In this document: positions 48,936 to 61,000 of the stretch, piece after piece
Position numbering within the stretch: position 1 is the first letter of the stretch
Layout of the letters: each line of letters starts with the position of its first letter
Source of the DNA: Casuarina equisetifolia
Taxonomy: Eukaryota; Streptophyta; Magnoliopsida; Fagales; Casuarinaceae
Reading direction: 5' to 3'
Assembly (NCBI GenBank): GCA_028551475.1
Contig: CM052355.1
Coordinates: 17,071,543 to 17,135,542 of the forward strand
DNA length: 64,000 bases
Notes under the pieces: generated by a model
What the model was told of the DNA's origin: nothing
Database searches by the model: none
The model's input: only the letters and a program-made list of their open reading frames with translations
Translations under genes and position numbers: made by a program

Positions 48936-51054
48936 CTTTCTTTTTCCCTCTCTCTCTCTCTCTCTCTTTCTCCCTGTAGTTTCTATCAAATATTCGCAGC
49001 AAACATCATTTTGCTTCTTACTTTATGCGAGAGAAACAAAATACATCCGCTCAGTGATGTAGTTAAAATATAGTTGTTCCTGTCAAACCAAAGACTAAGA
49101 CGACGCTACATGTCCAGGAATCACTCGCCCACGTTTCACGATAGACTTCCATGTTCGTCTTACCTACTCAAATTTAGAGAGAATCAAGTCTAATACTTTC
49201 CACAAAAAAAATGTATCTGTATTTTCTTATATAATTGTAACCTAACCATATAATAATAAAGCTACTCAGTCAAATAATACGGAAATCTTGTTTTCTCTCT
49301 CTACGGTTTTCCCTGTTTTTGATGTTACACCACAATCTAATGGTGTTAATTTCTTTAATTGTTCCATCAGAGACCAAGAATCATTTTTTGATTTTACCCA
49401 CGAACACCCGGTTGGTCACTTACTTTCGTAAGATTTTTTCTTTTTTCTTGATCAAGACTTTCTGGAATTTGACGTCTCTTCTTGGGAGGATGTTGCATTG
49501 TGGACCATGGAGCCATGAGCCAAAATTTTCAGTGCAGAAGGGATAAGGATAAGAAGATGTGACGAAAATTTAAAAATTGTTGATGATTCGGGTCGTAGAT
49601 ATGCAAATTAGTTGATAGTGATGTGGGTTTTTCACGTCGATGGGATCTGATTCGTAGATTTCAAAGTTTGGTGTTTAAAATTGTTGAGCATAAAGTGAAA
49701 AGCAGATGGATACTCTTCTTGACCTCTTACCCCCTGGAAAGAAAATACAGTCATATGCTTTTTTGCCGTTCTTTATTTTCTTGGTATGCCAAAGTTTTAG
49801 TTTTCAGAAATTTGATCATCCGATCAAATCTGATATTTTATCATTAGCTCCTCCTCCACTCTCTTATTTTTATTATTTGTTCCTGTTTTCGTGGGGAAAA
49901 GGTGTGCAGGGTAGCAGCCCAATAGATGGGGTCTCATCAAAATGGCACCAGCCACCACCCTACTGGATAGATTGGCACAACACAAAAGGTATCCAACGTT
50001 GTCACATCGTTTCGATTGTGTTTGTTCGAAACTGTTAAACGTTGTCCAATACGTGCCAGACCAAGCTTAAATCGCATCATGAAGCTTAGAAAAACACAAT
50101 TTGGCGCCCACCCGATGAATCCATTTCTGTAAGCTCTTACATGAAAAGACTGGGAAGACCAAAAAGAGGAGGATTGACCAGACACGGGATCCAGAATCCA
50201 CAAGTTTCAGCTCTTCCTCCACTTTGTTTTCAGTATAGGCCGACAGAAATCGTCCCCGTTTTGAGTGTATTATTCTCCTGAATAGACCTCGACCATCATG
50301 GGATCACGTTCGACGCTGAATCAAGGGCACCTATCTTCCCTTTGATGAGAGAAGCCAGCGTATCCGTAGGCTGTATCTGAAGCTGGGACTGATAAAGAGA
50401 CGCACGGACACCCTCAAATCTATTCCACACATTCAATTTCAAAGGAATGTTGGGCTCACTCAACCCAAGGTAATTAAGACTGTCCATCGAAAGCAGCCTA
50501 ATACTCTAAAGAGCTGATTTGTTCGAGACTTGGGTCTTTAGTCGAAGAGATCAAGGAATATCTTACCAATAACAATTGCAAATCTTGGCAGCATAACAGC
50601 AGGAATGGACAAACTCAGTCTTTACATTACCAACATGAGAAACATGAGATATCTTGTCAAAGTTATTTTTTTGGAACAAATAAAGCTAGACTTTTAAAGT
50701 TAGAAAATGATCTTACATTAATCATTCAGTCAACACATGGGATTGGATCGTACATTCTGTGTATTCAAACCGTATGATTGGAAAATAAAGAATAGTTCAA
50801 ATCCATGACAGCATATAAAGGCAAACAAATAGTAGTAATATCTAACTATGAAAGACTTCCATTACTCATGTTAGTCAAACATTATGTATTTTGTGCCTCA
50901 ACTAATACAAGGCCGACTTTAGAATGTTTATTATGTACTAAGTATGAAAAGACAACTTATTATCAAATAATGTTAAAGTATATAGATACAATATCGAAAC
51001 GATGAAGTCTATAATTTGCTTGCAAATTTAATCAAAGATGACAAAAGATCCAAT
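48936..51054. other. Upstream flank of WAT1 gene C (duplicated block)
   Basis: CT tract in the 5' UTR (about 48950-48967), then DNA that matches, in decayed form, the upstream flank of gene D: for example GGAATTTGA and GTCTCATCAAAATG(G/T)CACC near 49930 versus 57765. It includes a pseudo-copy of the XPG-like 3' exon (50196-50490). 50500-51054 is AT-rich with nothing recognised. Confidence 0.55.
50196..50490 (-). pseudogene. Decayed duplicate of the 3'-terminal exon of the XPG-like gene
   Basis: Plus-strand text at 50202-50345 parallels 58013-58200 in order: TTTCAGC(T/C)CTTCCTCC(A/G)CTTT, then a GACAG(A/G)-TC block, TATT(A)TTCTCC(T/C)G, and GTTCGA(C/T)GC followed by ATCTTCCCT. The intact gene encodes its C-terminus there. 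Here the frame is broken and only about 300 bp is visible. An ORF of 63 codons on the minus strand covers part of it but does not give the XPG C-terminus. Best explained as part of the segmental duplication that made WAT1 genes C and D. Confidence 0.65.
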
Positions 51055-54000
51055 ATGGTTTCTTATTTCTTTTATTCTTTGTGTAGCCATCTATTATTAT
51101 AATCGTTTTCCTTTTTAAAGATTTGATACTTGCTTCTTGCTTCCTTCATCATGTCCCAAAACATTTGTTTTATTTATATTTTATTTCAAATCATGGTATC
51201 AAAACAAGTTATGTTGAAAACCTTTTTTTTTTTCTATCTACTTACAAATGAGACTTGAATGACTACATGTCATTGAAGTAGTTTATTGCTTGTTTATCAT
51301 GTATCTTATCTAATAATGACACCAAACTTTATTCATAATTGTTTATCTTTTCTAATTTCTCATGGTATTTTTCATAAGAGCTTTTCCATGTTAACACTCC
51401 AACAAAATAAGATCTTAAAATGTAAACATCATCATCTCCTTGATGTGGTTGAATCTTAATCTTTTAGGCTCACATTCTGTCTCATTTTTAGGGAAATGCA
51501 TTCTCACAATTGCCTATATTATTAATAGGTTACCTATCTCACCACCTTGACATCACACTCCTTATGAGATTTTATTTAGTTGTCTACCATTAATTGATCA
51601 TTTACGTATTTTTTGGTGTAGATGTTATGTCATGGCATTAGATCCCCAGGATGAATTTTCTCCTTAGTCTACTCCTTTTCCTTATAAGGGTTATTGTGTT
51701 AAATAATTATGTCATTAAGAAATTTTTTGTCAATCATAATGTTGTTTTTTATGAATGAGTTTTTATTTGACCCTAGTTCCCTTTTAGACACTACCATAGA
51801 TCAACTTAGTCACATGTCATCTTTAGTTAACGAGACTACACCATCCTTACCATAGTAGGTTGCTTCCATTCTTGTTGCATTTCAAAGCCTTCATTTAAGC
51901 TACCTTCCAAGCCTTCTCCAAGGGCATTGCTAAAGTCTTAGAACACTTTTGAGATTATCCCACACCAATCTAGTGGACTTATCCTTTCACCTATATGGAT
52001 TGCTAATTACATATGTGTTGGATCTTATAGTAACCTAAAAAGGGGTAAATTAGATTTCTTAAAAATATTTGTATTTTTTATTTTTGGTATGTGTAGCAAT
52101 TAATAAATATATAACAGTAACTAAAGCGTTCACACAAAGCATAATTATACAAAGACAATGATTTTTGGTAAGTGGTTTGGTTCAAGCTACCTCAACCCCT
52201 ACTCCACACTACTTTAGCAATCCAGTCAAATATTCCAACAATATGCACTAGCTAGGTTGCTCCTTCTACATGCCATCCCATTTGCATGGCTCAGCTTTAC
52301 ACCTCATTACTAACATTGCATTATTTCCATCTCCACCATACATGACTTGTCTACCTACCACAAGGCACTTATGGATTGGGTCATCTCCATGGCTAAAGAG
52401 TTGGGAGGCCCTTCATGTTAACTAGATATATGACACTATGCCTCTTCTTCCTCATGGTTTCTACCTTGTTGGATACAAATGAGTCTACAAAGTTAAATAT
52501 CATGTTAATGGGACCATTAAATAGTATAAAGCTTGTTTAGTAGCTAAGAAATATAATCAATATGAAGATATTGACTACCAAGATACTTTCTTTTGGTGGT
52601 GAAGACAATCGCAATTCACTCTATAGCTACTATTGTTGGTACTTGTAGCTGGCCTCTACACCATTTTGATATCTAGAATGCATTTTTTTCATAGAGATTT
52701 ATTGAGGAATATATGCATATTCCATATACTCTTCACAATCAAGGGAAGATCTTAGTATGTTAACTAAGAAGTCGTTATAAGGGTTGAAACATGCATCACA
52801 TCATTGACATGCAAAGTTTTCTAAGCTCTTCTCTTTATTGGTTTTCATTAATTATATTATGATTATACATTATTCACTAGGAGACATGGTAACATTTTCA
52901 CTATCTTATTGATTTATGTAAATGATATTCTCCTTATAAACAAAAGTGACATAGACATCTTAATGTTAAAGAAATACATGGACTAGAAGTTTCACATGAA
53001 AAATTTAGAGCAATCCAAATATTTCATTAGGATTGAGATTGGTCATTTCAAAGATAAGATTTATCTTCATCAACATAATTGCATAGCAAAGATTATATCA
53101 AAATCTACTTTATTAGGATCTAAACCTTCCATATTCCCATGGAGAATTATGAAAAATTGACCACAGTGGAATATGACACAAGATCCTAACAAGAACATAA
53201 TCCCCTACTTGAGGATCCATCTTCATTTCAATCCTTGGTGGGCTAATTGATATACTGAACTATGACCATACCAAATCTAAATTATATAGTTCAACATTTG
53301 AGTTAATTTATGCATGTCCTAGAACAATCTCATCAGAATGTAGCTATGAAAGTGTAAATGTATCTTGAAAACTCTCTAGGTTTGGAACTTTTCTTCCCTT
53401 ACTCTTCCAACTTGGAATTAATAACATTTTGTGACTTAGACTATGATATATGCCCATGACAAGGAGATTGATGGTAGGATATTGTATTAAACTTGGATAT
53501 TTGTTCATTTCATGGAAAACCAAGGAACAACGTACTGTTTCTAGGTCTTTTGCAAAAGCATAATACAAGGCTATGGTTTTCACTACTTGCAAGGTTGTTT
53601 GGATTATTGGTTTACTTCATGATCTTGGCATAATGAGTTAGCTACCTATATCCATATATGGTGATAATAAAGTTACTACACACGTAAAAGCCAATCCTAT
53701 TTACCATAAGAAGACAATAAATATTAAAATTAACTATCATTATATGCATGAAAAATATGTAGATAGATAAAACTATTTTTCATCACATCTAGACATCAAA
53801 ACAATTGGTTGATATCTTTACAAAAGACCCTTTGTAGCCAATAGCACCAATACTTGTTATCTAAGCTTGTAATATTTGATTTATATAGATCTTTGATTTG
53901 AAGGAGAGTATTAAATGTATAGGTGTGGCTCACATGATAAGTTAGGGCCCCGACCAAATGGCTTACTTGTAATCATGTGTATGCAGTGTTTCTCGTTTGT

Positions 54001-54170
54001 TGTATTCTTTGTATAGCCGTCTATTATCATAATTTGCAAAAACAATAGAAGAACCACAGCCTATTGACTTTTCACGATTTTGGCTCTTAACCTTTCTTAG
54101 ATTTGGTACTTGCTACTTTCAGCTTATCACAAAACACTTCTTTTATTTCCGTTTTATTTTTTATTTGGTA
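51055..54170 (+). mobile_element. Old, heavily decayed Ty1/copia element
   Basis: A 5' LTR remnant (about 51055-51193) is followed by primer-binding site TGGTATCAAAAC at 51194. A related 3' LTR lies at about 53910-54170. Both share TTCTTTGT(G/A)TAGCC(A/G)TCTATTAT and the CAAAACA(C/T)TT(G/C)TTTTATTT block. The 5' copy lacks about 55 bp of the middle. The internal region still shows reverse transcriptase phrases (YKVKYHVNGTIK, ACLVAKKYNQYEDIDYQDTF near 52480-52590, LIYVNDILL near 52910, KYFIRIEI near 53020) and an RNase H tail near 53640-53870, with stops throughout. It separates the two copies of the segmental duplication. It is clearly older than the element at 33846. Confidence 0.8.
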
Positions 54171-54767
54171 TGATGTTGCGCGTCCTCCAAGAAACCAACA
54201 AGTCCATAGCAAATAAGGGTCCATCAACCAATGACACAAGAAGATGATCTACCAAATCAAATGGAGAAACTTGAACAAGACTGAAGACAAGAGCTACGAT
54301 AATTCACCAAAACTTCCTACTTTGGATTCTTGCAATTTATGCTGCCGACGATCTTGCGGTAGTGTGACTTGCAGCAAACATGTCAAGAACCATTCGGGGT
54401 CCATCAGGTGGCGATGATGACGCAGGAGTTAAGGCACCTTTGCTTTGCTTAATGCTATCATTTGTCTAAGTGGGCCACTAAACATCCATTTAAATCTTGG
54501 CTTAATGCATTATTAGATGGCATTTATTAACTTATTGATTATATAATCTCAGAAGAAAGCCAAAAAAAAAAAAAAACAGATCGATTAGGCGAAAGCATTG
54601 TTGACCATATGTAGAGGAATCTAACCAAAAACGTGCGTCTTGCCCCAAACTTATGCGTCGGTCTGACATCAAAACTGCCCATGAAGTATTAGGATTGCAA
54701 GTAATTGCTGAACAATCTTTCATTACTTTGTATTTATCTCCATACATGTATTCTACATATCTCAACT
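54171..54767. other. Downstream flank of WAT1 gene D (duplicated block)
   Basis: 54390-54480 matches 46310-46395: GGTGATGATAAGGGAGT versus GGCGATGATGACGCAGGAGT, then TTTGCTTAATGCTATC(C/A)TT(C/T)GTC. Then a poly-A tract at about 54562-54576. Contains the 3' UTR of gene D. Confidence 0.6.
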
Positions 54768-57060
54768 TTACATTTTTTGCAACAGAGGGGTGTGATCACT
54801 GGATGGGGATTCCAAGCTACCAAAGCCACATTCTTCACCAATTTCTTCTTTTCCCTTTTCTATTCCCCATATAGAAGCATAGAACCCGGTCGCTATCATC
54901 ATTGTTCCAAGGAGACTGCAAAATATGAAGAAAAAATTTTCACAGGGAACTACAAAGTTAAGCACAGTCTAAAAGCAAATAGCAGCCATTGCTTTAAATT
55001 TATTCAAATAGTCCGGTCCCAAGAATGCGAGAGAGAATTTTATACCTCCCGAGATACAGAGCATCACCAAGGAAGATGACACCCATTGCAGCTGCTATGG
55101 CAATTGACAATGGCCTGAAGACTGATACATAGACAGGCCCCTTCCGGTGCAAGCACCAAGTGTGGATAAGGGTGATGAAAGATGAAGCAAATCCCTGTTC
55201 ACAGAAGAATGTGTCCAGTAAGACATTATTAAAATCCTGCCCTTCACAGTAGTACAAAGTTTTTACCGCGTATATAATGGCAACTAATGCTATATCAGGC
55301 TTTAGTCGCCAAGCGTTCAAGTTTGTTTCTGAAATCAAACATAGCGGTACAATTATAATTGTCCCGGACAAGTTGTACAAGAAGACCAGAATCATCTTCG
55401 ACGGATACATTTGCAGGATTTGGGCCTGTAAGATGGCATAAAATTGAAATATTAGAGCTTTAATTTTTAAAGTAGCGTTATGTATCGCATATTAAGTTAG
55501 TCTGAACGAGAATTCAGTGAGGAAAGTACCTGAACGATGTACGACAGTGAAAATAGAAGGTACGCAATTGCAAGTAGAAGGCCACCTAAGACCCTATTCA
55601 TTTCTGATGAACCCAGAGCAAAACGATGTGAACGGGACGGTGGTTGAGATGAAGCAGATATTATTGAAGGTCCCTCGTAGAGAACAATTACCAATGCACC
55701 TGATATTGATACTACGGTGCCCATGATTTTAGCCCGAATACTTGAGCTTCTCAAAGATAGCTTTTCCATCCTTTTTGAGGCACCCATAAGAAGGTTAAAT
55801 AAAGGGAGAGGAAATAGGAAGTTCTGATGCCAATAACCAATAAGAAATGAATTCATTTAACCATTGTGATCAAAGAAATAACTAGATGAGCTTGCATTTT
55901 GAAACAATAATCGTGTGCTGAGCAATGATAACCAAACCAGGTGACACATCTTATGCTCTGGTTCTGGACTTCTATTATCAGTAAAAACTGAAATTCATCC
56001 CCGATTACCAGTTTGTCCAACATCACACAGCCAAAAATAACTTGCATTCCCTTAATGTCAAGTTAAAATCCTACCCCAAAATTTGGATGTAAATCCACTA
56101 AAGAGAAGAAAACAGATAATATTTTCTCCAAGTAGGAAAAGGAAAATAAAAAATGATTGCTTGCATTAAGTTTGGCAAATCATCCTGTAATCCTTTGGTT
56201 GTCCAAAAGTCAAATCATGAAGGGCCCATCACATTGCCTATAGAACATCTTTTCAATGCATCTGTCTAATCAAGAAATCAAACGACTTCTGGAGACATCA
56301 ACAACTTTTGCTGCACAAGAAAACAACACTCATCTACCACTAATGACTTTCATAAGAAAGACTTCCTTCAAAGAATGGGTTTTGACAATTCCTCTCTATT
56401 AATCATAGGGCCAAAGCTAAGAGATACAGGATAAAAGAAACAGAAATAAAACCAGAAAGCCGAGAAACAATTAGACAATAATGAAGGAACCTGAAAATGA
56501 CAGCAAGGGCGAAAGTAAAGGCCGGTGTGAGGTTGCCGATGGCCGAGGCAAGGGTGGGTGAACTGTATTCTATGCCTTTGTAGGCACATATCTGACCCAC
56601 AGACCTGCGCATCCACGGCTGATCACCTTCTGGAAACCAAAGACTAAAGTAGAATAGCTTGTCGGTTATTATTTCTTACCCAAGCAATCCGATGATAAAA
56701 ATTCTGTAGAGAAGAGACAGCTTCAAGGGAGGAAGTCCGGTCGTTCTGCATGTGTGAACAAAACATAGAAGAATGAGAAAAAGATGTCAGATCATGAACT
56801 TTTAGTTGGCTGTTATGAAGAATATTTATAGGTAAGGTATAGATGAAGGCTAAAGATGCAGAGACAGACCGGCTAAAAATGAAGGCCAGGGGGAGAAGAA
56901 CAAGAAGGGAGAAAGCAGAAGAGTAGGCATTGAAGACAGGGATACTCAATCCTTTCAAAGTAGCTGCTTTGAACAAGACGTTTGTGACAACATTGGAGCA
57001 CTCCACAGCAACCATGGCTGCAAACGGCAGAGCAACGCCGTAACTGTAGTTCCCAGACAT
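54768..57060 (-). CDS. WAT1-related protein (EamA/MtN21-type transporter), gene D of array
   Basis: Seven exons, high to low: 57060-56870, 56745-56680, 56604-56491, 55770-55530, 55425-55267, 55194-55046 and 54915-54768. Phases close to 355 aa. Start at [16 protein letters not shown]. Both EamA repeats are intact ([71 protein letters not shown]). The tail is short, ending HTPLLQKM; the last codons of gene C's tail are missing because of an earlier stop. Sister of gene C by sequence, exon sizes and flanks. All introns are GT-AG with no inactivating change seen, so it looks functional. Substrate unknown. Confidence 0.94.
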
Positions 57061-57083
57061 CTCTCTGTTTCTGTCTGTGACTC

Positions 57084-57142
<59 letters not shown>

Positions 57143-58012
57143 AGCTTCTATTATAACTTTGCAGCATGGTTAGTCTGACTCTTAGTTAATATTAATAGAA
57201 AAAGAAAAATAATTGCCAGAAGATTTTTCCATAGTTTAGAAATCCGTGGAAAACCAAGCATTGTTTCCCTTCTGGTGGCAAGAAGGGAGTGGCTTACAAA
57301 TTAACTGGTAACGACTAAAACTGTTTGGAATTTGACTGATGGAGGCTTGAGCCCAAATTCTCAGTAAACTCTCACAAATGTTTAAGGATTGCTGACAACT
57401 GGAGTTGCAGATATACAAATGAAATTGATGTTGATGCGTGCTTCAACCTCAACAGGAACTAATCCGTTGCTTTTGGGATTAGTATTCAAGGTGCATAAAG
57501 TGAATAACGACCGGAAATTATTTATGGAGGTGTAGCTAATTCAAGAAAATATGGGTCACATATGCTTGCCCAGATTAAATCATTCGATAACTTAAAAGAG
57601 AAGCTAAATTGGCTATCATATAATTGTGGGTTTTCAGAAATTTTATTCTTTGATCAGGCAAAACCTTCGAAGGAAGAAATTACAACATCTAGTTAGATTT
57701 TTTATTATTAGCTCCTTGTTCACTCAAATTGCCTTAAAACTCAAGTTCATCGACAAGCCAAAAGAAGGGGTCACATCAAATGTCACCGGCTACCATAAGA
57801 GTCATTCACCGTACAAAACCCGTGGCTTGCATACGCCATCGTGAAGCTCAAAAAGGGGATTTCGCACTCGCACTATAAACCCATTTATATAAAGTCATTA
57901 CACGAAAGGGCTAACAAGATAAGAAACGTAAAGATTTGATATACATTATTCACATTATCACACGCCAAGAAAGAAAGGACGAGGCGTTAATGCCAGCCAT
58001 AGTATACAGGTT
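57061..58012. other. 5' flank of WAT1 gene D and 3' flank of the XPG-like gene
   Basis: A long CT tract lies in the 5' UTR of gene D. From about 57270 the DNA resembles, weakly, an RNase H-like retroelement fragment (EIDVDACFNLN near 57420-57455), and much of it is shared with the flank of gene C. The right end is the 3' UTR of the XPG-like gene. Confidence 0.5.
57089..57139. repeat. (CT)n microsatellite in the 5' UTR of WAT1 gene D
   Basis: About 25 CT repeats (GA in the sense strand) located 30-80 nt upstream of the ATG at 57060. Confidence 0.96.
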
Positions 58013-61000
58013 TCAGCCCTTCCTCCGCTTTCTTTTCAGAAAAGGCATAGCACTGAGACTTCCGACAGGGATCATCCCACAACTATCTTTAGTATTCTCC
58101 CGGTCGGAGACTCTTCCCCTTGAATTTCCGTCATCACTTGAACTATTTGGATGGACCGCGTTCGATGCGGCATCATATGCATCCATCTTCCCTCTTTCTT
58201 GAGTACCATCCAAGGTACATGTGGGGCGCAAGTCCGAATGATCTGGTCCATTATCAGCGTCAGCTTTGTCCGGGAAGGCAGGACGATGAGATACGTTAGC
58301 ATTTCCTAAGGCAGCAGCTGAAGCTGTGGCATGAGTTCCATCTTGTTCATTCTTTGGTTCACCTTCATCAGAGCAGAACCCACCTCCCATTTTGAGGTAA
58401 TCTTTAGAAAATTCGGGCTCTAGAGGGGGATCCCCGAACTGCCCCACATCTCGTCGTTGCGTTTCACCCTCGTCAGTGCAAAAGCCGCCTCCCACTTCAA
58501 TATAGTCTTTTTGCAAGCAGTCAATAGCAGAATATTCTGCATTATGCTGCTGCTTTTCACTACAGCCAGCAGCAGCAGCAGCATCTTCACGTACAACATG
58601 GGCCGAAGACATTTCTTGCTCTACTGCCTCTTCATCAGAGCACTTCTTATCGCTTTGGTCTGATGATCTGTCCACGTCTTCTGCTTCAAAGTCATTCACG
58701 GTGTAATTTACAGGTTTTCGAACTCGCATTGACTGGAAAAATACAACCACGAGTCAAAACAGAAAAATGAATCACTTTGCGTTTGTAAGGTTAAGGTACG
58801 TAGAATGGTAAAGCACAATGTGTAATCGAAAAAGGGCTGGCGTATGATAATCTTATTTTCTCTTACTATTAACAGAGCACAGAAAAGATTATAGCGTACC
58901 CTTCGCACTTTGTCTGGGCCTGCTAACTTCTGTGGAAGAACTTCTTGCCCATCATCGTCACTATCATCATTACTGCTTTTGCATGGTTCAAAACTAGAAC
59001 TTTTCTTTACCCTTTCTCTTCCTGTTCCCCTGCCTCTCCCCCTTCCTTTACTTCTTCCAACTGCTTGCGATCCTCTGTTTTGACTTCGCTGGCCTTGCGC
59101 CTCCAGAGGTGGTTTTTTGCTCGTCTCTATAGATGAAACATGGTCTCGAGCATTCACCCTTATCTTTGATTGATCAGCTGTTGATTTGTCGTTATAGTTC
59201 CTATGGTCCTCAACATCATTCTCATCTAGTTTCTCTGAATCTTCCTTTGACTTATCAACTGGGCTTAGTTTCCTTTTCTTTCTAGTTTTGGAACCCTCTT
59301 GCAAGGGACCATCCATCAACTCCGAGGTTTGGTTTCCAGTGATTCCCTTAACAGCTTTCTTAATTCTTTTACTTCGAATTTGTGCAAATCTTTCATTGAA
59401 AGTGTAAAATGCTTCCAACCGCAATTGAGTCTTCATCAAACAAGTAGCAAAATTTATCAGCGTTACTTTCCAAAATTAGATAAGTGAGTAAAATCATAAC
59501 CCAGGAGGTTTGATAGCTAACTACATAAAGGTTGCTTAGATTATATGCATCAAACAATGTTGGAGATATGCTGTCTGAATGGTACGCGAAGAGGTGAGGG
59601 AAGAAGAAAGAGAGAAATGGATAAGCTTCTAACCTCGTGTTTGTCATACTCCTTCAGAACAGGTACTAGCAATTCATCCGCCTTCTGGTAAGCCCAACCA
59701 AACTTTTCCCAACAGAGTCTGTCCAGGAAAAAGAAACTCAGATATCATGAAGCATTTCAAATTTATTGAATGCACTTCAGGTACATACAAAGAAATGATG
59801 AAAAGGGCCATATTTTCCAGAGAATTGGGAGTTCCTATCATAATGCATGACTACTTAACCGGAAGATTCATCGCAAATACTAGTTTGGCTCATTATTGGC
59901 GAGAAAATGGTCTACTTCTTCATGTCCATCCTGCAATTCAGGCAGTTACTGATAGAAGAATCATGGTATGCACTTTCGTGTATTAGTTAAGGCGTTAAAG
60001 GTGTCAAAAGTGTAGTCAAGTGATGATATCAGAAATTTGATGCATTGTTGGCAATAGAGGCTTGTGCTCTGCCCTAGAAAGGAGTGAATTATTTGCAGTG
60101 GAGGATCTGGAATAGCTTTCACAATGTTAGCTGCAAAGAAATCACTCCCAAACCTATATTCCAGAAACTAAATATACTCCTGCGTTAAATAGTCCAACAC
60201 CAGAAAGATAACTCCAGGTTTCCCCAGAAATATGTTAAAACCTGACTAAAATTTTGACTAACCCATCGCATGGGCTATAGATGGTTTTAAATATGATTTC
60301 TCCTTCATAAGAATATGTTAACAGAAAACATTCACAGGAAGACAAACATCATTAAACAGTGACCCCTAGCAGGAAAGGTTTTAAACTATAGTCATTTTCT
60401 CATATTTTTTTCTATAATTAAGAAGTAAGAGTGATCATCGTGTCACTAAAAGCTGCAATCCATACATGCTAGAAGATAAACACCTAGAAATAACTCACTT
60501 GCGAAGAACAAAATGATCTGGCTTTCCCCATGTGAACGGCTCAGTTGACTTGTCAACTTGGGGAGAAGAGTAGGCAGAGATAACAGCTTCACTGGGAAAA
60601 GAGGAAGGAATATGCCAGTTCTTGCTCACATTTCTCTGTTTAAGGAACGGTTTTAAACATTCAAAAATTGTTAGCATCAGAAACTGGTTCTTCCATAAAT
60701 GATAGCAATAAGAAAGCAGCTAATATGATATTACATGTTTATCCATAAAAATTTGCTTTATATCTTGCCCGTAAGTTGTAGATTGCTTCTCTTGTTGAGT
60801 TTGGGACATGTTTAGGCCAGATGCAGAAAATTCTGTATTACTTTTGGAGCAATTCAAACCATTGTTGCTCACTTTCTGTCCCCTTTTCTTTGCACTTGAT
60901 CCTGTTTCCGCATCAAACGTTTTTAGTATGGTGGGGTCTGGTGACTCGATCCACTCCCGGAATTTTCGGAGACCATCCTCCTCAGGAAATGCATTTACAA

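Noticed and set aside
59719..60498. ORF at 59747-59986 inside an XPG-like intron
   Set aside because: It is on the opposite strand to the gene, lacks a domain and lies wholly within an intron.
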